In this document: positions 8,078 to 9,774 of the stretch, in pieces
How the letters are laid out: every line of letters begins with the position of its first letter
How positions within the stretch are numbered: the first letter of the stretch is position 1
Position numbers and translations under genes: made by a program
NCBI GenBank assembly: GCA_017853235.1
Contig: JAFMJX010000055.1
Span: 1-9,774, forward strand
Direction: 5' to 3'
DNA: 9,774 nt
Source: Chitinophagaceae bacterium
GTDB taxonomy: Bacteria; Bacteroidota; Bacteroidia; Chitinophagales; Chitinophagaceae
The notes under the pieces: model-generated
The model's input: only the letters and a program-made list of their open reading frames with translations
Databases searched by the model: none
What the model was told of the DNA's origin: nothing

Positions 8078-8311
8078 ATGAGTCAAAATATCATTATATC
8101 ACTTTGGGTTTTATCCTCAGTGTATTGTTTATTCAAATTATTTAAGCGCTCCAAAGCGGTTAGCTTTGATGGTGTAACTGGTTATAGCCCGGGCTTAGAG
8201 GCCATTATGGTAGTCATGTTAGGTCCATTATTAGCGGTAATTGACATCTCATTAACTTGGATTAGAATTTACAAGGAAGCAGAAGAAGCAAGACGCAGAA
8301 GTAAATCCTAA
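8078..8311 (+). CDS. Small membrane protein of unknown function (77 residues)
   Basis: I do not recognise this protein. It has an N-terminal hydrophobic helix (about 4-20, IIISLWVLSSVYCLFKL), a short basic and polar link (KRSKAVSFDGVTGYSPG, about 23-39), a second hydrophobic helix (about 40-60, with GPLLAVIDISLTW) and a strongly charged helical tail (EAEEARRRSK). Basic clusters after each helix fit a hairpin with its short loop and tail on opposite or the same side depending on whether the second helix spans fully. It is likely a real gene: an exact TAACTTTG box lies just upstream, the ATG follows at the spacing seen for other genes here, and a strong terminator comes 20 bp after the stop. 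It could be a Bacteroidota-specific orphan. No function is assigned. Confidence 0.72.
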   Translation: MSQNIIISLWVLSSVYCLFKLFKRSKAVSFDGVTGYSPGLEAIMVVMLGPLLAVIDISLTWIRIYKEAEEARRRSKS

Positions 8312-8331
8312 ATAAAAGGTATAAATAATAT

Positions 8332-8362
8332 AAAAAAGCTCCGACAACATCGGAGCTTTTTT
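8332..8362. terminator. Bidirectional Rho-independent terminator between convergent genes
   Basis: The perfect 7-bp stem GCTCCGA (8338-8344) / TCGGAGC (8350-8356) has loop CAACA. It is flanked by six A's (8332-8337) and six T's (8357-8362), so the pairing can extend to 13 bp and a U-tract is present on either strand. It lies 20 bp after the stop of the 77-residue protein (+) and 10 bp after the stop of the minus-strand serine hydrolase, so it should serve both. Confidence 0.95.
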
Positions 8363-8372
8363 ATTGCAGCAT

Positions 8373-9641
8373 TTATTTAACCAAACTGCCGTATACTATA
8401 TTTTCAAATTTTCCACCATATGTCCAATGTGAATTGGGTGTCTGTTGAGTCATGATTAAACAAATCATATTTTCTTTAGGGTCAGCCCAATAACTGGTTC
8501 CATAAAAACCTCCCCAAGAAAATGAACCTTGATTTCGTGGTTTTAATCTTGCTGACTTTTCACTGATAATTTGAAAACCTAAACCAAAATCATCTTCCCC
8601 ATTATATTTAAAATCTAATTGAGGACTTACCATTAATTGAGCAGTACGAGGTGAAATAATTTGTTTTCCATTGTATTTTCCTCCATTTAAAATCATTTGT
8701 AAAAAAATTGCATAATCAAATGCGGTTGAAGAAAGGCCTGCTCCACCCGAAAAATAAGACTTTTTCATTAATGGGTAGCTTGGATCTATATTACGATAGG
8801 TAGGTGCCCATTCGATAATTTTATTTTGATCGTCCTCGGTATATACGGTAGGTAATCTGTTCGCTTTTTCAGCAGGTACATTAAAATAGGTATCTTTCAT
8901 CCCCATTGGAGTAAAAATATTTTTTTGGCAATAAGCATCTAAACTAAGACCTGAAACCATTTCAACTATACAACCTAATAAATCGGTATTTAAACCATAA
9001 GTAAATCTTTCACCCGGCTGGTGCACTAACGGAAGGGTACCTAATAATTTCATTTTTTCTAATAAGGTTCCATTAGATTTTCCTAATCCCGAAGGAAGAC
9101 CGGCTTTAGCATATATTGCCACCATTTTTTCAGATCCAATCAAAGAATAATCCAATCCAGAGGTATGTGTCAATAAATCACGTATGGTAATATTTCTTTT
9201 AGCAGGCACAGTAGTATAAGTAGTATCGTTAGCATGATACTCTTTCAAAACCGTCTGATTATTAAATGTGGAGATGAAATCGGATACAGGTTGGTCTAAA
9301 TTAATTTTACCTTGATCAAATAATTGTAAAATGGCCAAACTTGTAATAGCCTTAGTTTGACTCATAATTCTGTAAATCGCATTCGCTTCCATTGGCTTTT
9401 TGGTTGCACGATCAGCATATCCAAAACCTTTGTAATATACTACTTGATTGTCTTTCACAATAATAGCAGATACTCCTACCAACCAATTGTTTTTAACATA
9501 CTCATTGAGCATCGTATCAATTTGTGCCAATTTATTATAATCAAAATGTGTTGATTTTTTTATATCTGGCAAAAGTACCTGGGCAAAAATAGAACTTTGA
9601 ATAGCGGTCAATGAGGCTATTAGTACAATATATTTTTTCAT
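8373..9641 (-). CDS. Exported serine hydrolase, EstB/family VIII esterase-like (beta-lactamase fold)
   Basis: This protein of 422 residues reads leftward from ATG 9639-9641. The frame continues upstream only to a TTG at 9684-9686, but the ATG places a good signal peptide (MKKYIVLIASLTAIQSSIFAQ, cut near FAQ, 19-21) at the N terminus. Motifs: VGVSAIIVKDNQVVYYKGFG (55-74), S94-Q-T-K97 (SxxK nucleophile), IRDLLTHTSGLDY (153-165), F-T-Y215-GLN (tyrosine of the second motif), FSGGAGLSSTAFDYA (297-311), then SWGGFYGTSYWADP (375-388). The third active-site motif is therefore W376-G-G, not KTG or HTG. WGG is the mark of family VIII carboxylesterases such as EstB, so an ester substrate is more likely than a beta-lactam. 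It lacks the DUF3471 tail of the other serine hydrolase here. The substrate is unknown. It is convergent with the 77-residue gene and divergent from the gene at the right edge. Confidence 0.92.
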   Translation of the reverse strand: MKKYIVLIASLTAIQSSIFAQVLLPDIKKSTHFDYNKLAQIDTMLNEYVKNNWLVGVSAIIVKDNQVVYYKGFGYADRATKKPMEANAIYRIMSQTKAITSLAILQLFDQGKINLDQPVSDFISTFNNQTVLKEYHANDTTYTTVPAKRNITIRDLLTHTSGLDYSLIGSEKMVAIYAKAGLPSGLGKSNGTLLEKMKLLGTLPLVHQPGERFTYGLNTDLLGCIVEMVSGLSLDAYCQKNIFTPMGMKDTYFNVPAEKANRLPTVYTEDDQNKIIEWAPTYRNIDPSYPLMKKSYFSGGAGLSSTAFDYAIFLQMILNGGKYNGKQIISPRTAQLMVSPQLDFKYNGEDDFGLGFQIISEKSARLKPRNQGSFSWGGFYGTSYWADPKENMICLIMTQQTPNSHWTYGGKFENIVYGSLVK

Positions 9642-9662
9642 AAGGCAATTATAATTATGTAC

Positions 9663-9677
9663 TAAATATACAAAATA
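9663..9677 (-). promoter_or_regulatory. Possible promoter of the minus-strand serine hydrolase
   Basis: On the minus strand this stretch reads TATTTTGTATATTTA. It contains TATTTTG (TAnnTTTG with one spacer base missing) and TATATTTA (last base mismatched). Either would put a transcript start 10-25 bases before the ATG at 9641. Neither is an exact box, so this is a weak call made mainly from position. Confidence 0.3.
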
Positions 9678-9702
9678 GGTACTCAAATTTTTTTTATTTA
9701 GT

Positions 9703-9711
9703 TACATTTTG
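9703..9711 (+). promoter_or_regulatory. Possible -7 box (TACATTTTG) for the gene at the right edge
   Basis: TACATTTTG is TAnnTTTG with one extra spacer base. It lies in the 106-bp AT-rich region between two divergent genes and 36 bp before the ATG at 9748. A second imperfect candidate, TAAATTG (9712-9718), overlaps its downstream side. An eight-T run (9688-9695) sits just upstream. The match is imperfect and the call rests partly on position. Confidence 0.3.
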
Positions 9712-9747
9712 TAAATTGTTAATAGAAAAACAAAAATTGCTTTCCTT

Positions 9748-9774
9748 ATGAAAACTACCAAAATTATTTATTGG
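9748..9774 (+). CDS. Start of a gene cut by the window edge, possibly DoxX family
   Basis: ATG 9748 opens a frame of nine codons, MKTTKIIYW, to the window end. It follows a 106-bp AT-rich divergent promoter region, and the leader has no Shine-Dalgarno sequence, like the other genes here. The MKxTKIIYW opening is what I remember for DoxX-family membrane proteins of Bacteroidota, which continue with a first membrane helix. Nine residues cannot prove this; any short protein with a basic N terminus leading into a helix would also fit. Confidence 0.5.

Noticed and set aside
4568..9641. A polysaccharide utilisation locus
   Set aside because: One fucosidase and two serine hydrolases are present, but no SusC/SusD, hybrid two-component or ECF regulator, or further carbohydrate-active enzymes are in the window.
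9642..9686. Upstream TTG extension of the minus-strand serine hydrolase
   Set aside because: It adds 15 residues before a standard Met-Lys-Lys signal peptide and runs through the AT-rich promoter region.
1..9774. CRISPR array, insertion sequence, tRNA or riboswitch
   Set aside because: No spaced direct repeats, transposase-like frames, terminal inverted repeats or cloverleaf folds were seen. All intergenic gaps are under 120 bp and are explained by promoters and terminators.

Overview
The window looks like a chromosomal segment from a Bacteroidota bacterium, probably of the Chitinophagaceae/Sphingobacteriia type. The evidence is AT-rich DNA (about one third G+C by eye), A-rich translation starts without Shine-Dalgarno sequences, and at least two TAnnTTTG boxes just upstream of genes (the Bacteroidota -7 element). 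Signal peptides end in the -AQ/-QA style common in that phylum, and the protein families are typical of it: Vps10/Asp-box proteins, GH29 fucosidase, a DUF3471 serine hydrolase and a DUF6526-like membrane protein. The family or genus is inference. No mobile element, tRNA, rRNA, CRISPR array or phage gene was seen.

Layout, left to right on the + strand: (1) the 3' part of a large secreted sortilin/Vps10-like Asp-box protein, closed by a strong terminator with a GTAA tetraloop; (2) a 973-978 residue FAD-linked oxidase fused to a ferredoxin/CCG iron-sulphur module, a D-2-hydroxyacid (D-lactate or D-2-hydroxyglutarate type) dehydrogenase, preceded by a TAAATTTG box; (3) an exported GH29 alpha-L-fucosidase and, 9 bp later, an exported beta-lactamase-fold serine hydrolase with a DUF3471 tail, probably co-transcribed; (4) a 142-residue two-helix membrane protein resembling DUF6526; (5) a 77-residue membrane protein of unknown function with its own TAACTTTG box. 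A bidirectional terminator then separates these genes from (6) a minus-strand exported serine hydrolase of the EstB/family VIII esterase type. (7) A divergent + strand gene starts 27 bases before the window ends; its first nine residues look like the start of a DoxX-type membrane protein.

No single pathway ties the window together. Four of the genes encode exported or probably exported proteins (Vps10-like, fucosidase and two serine hydrolases), consistent with a polymer- or glycan-degrading lifestyle. There is no SusC/SusD pair, sensor or sulfatase, so this is not a recognisable polysaccharide utilisation locus. I did not find a convincing new system. The most useful second looks are the lost cluster ligands in the iron-sulphur half of the dehydrogenase, the fucosidase-hydrolase pair, the two serine hydrolases with different third catalytic motifs, and the unassigned 77-residue protein. 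Every stretch between genes is shorter than 120 bp.
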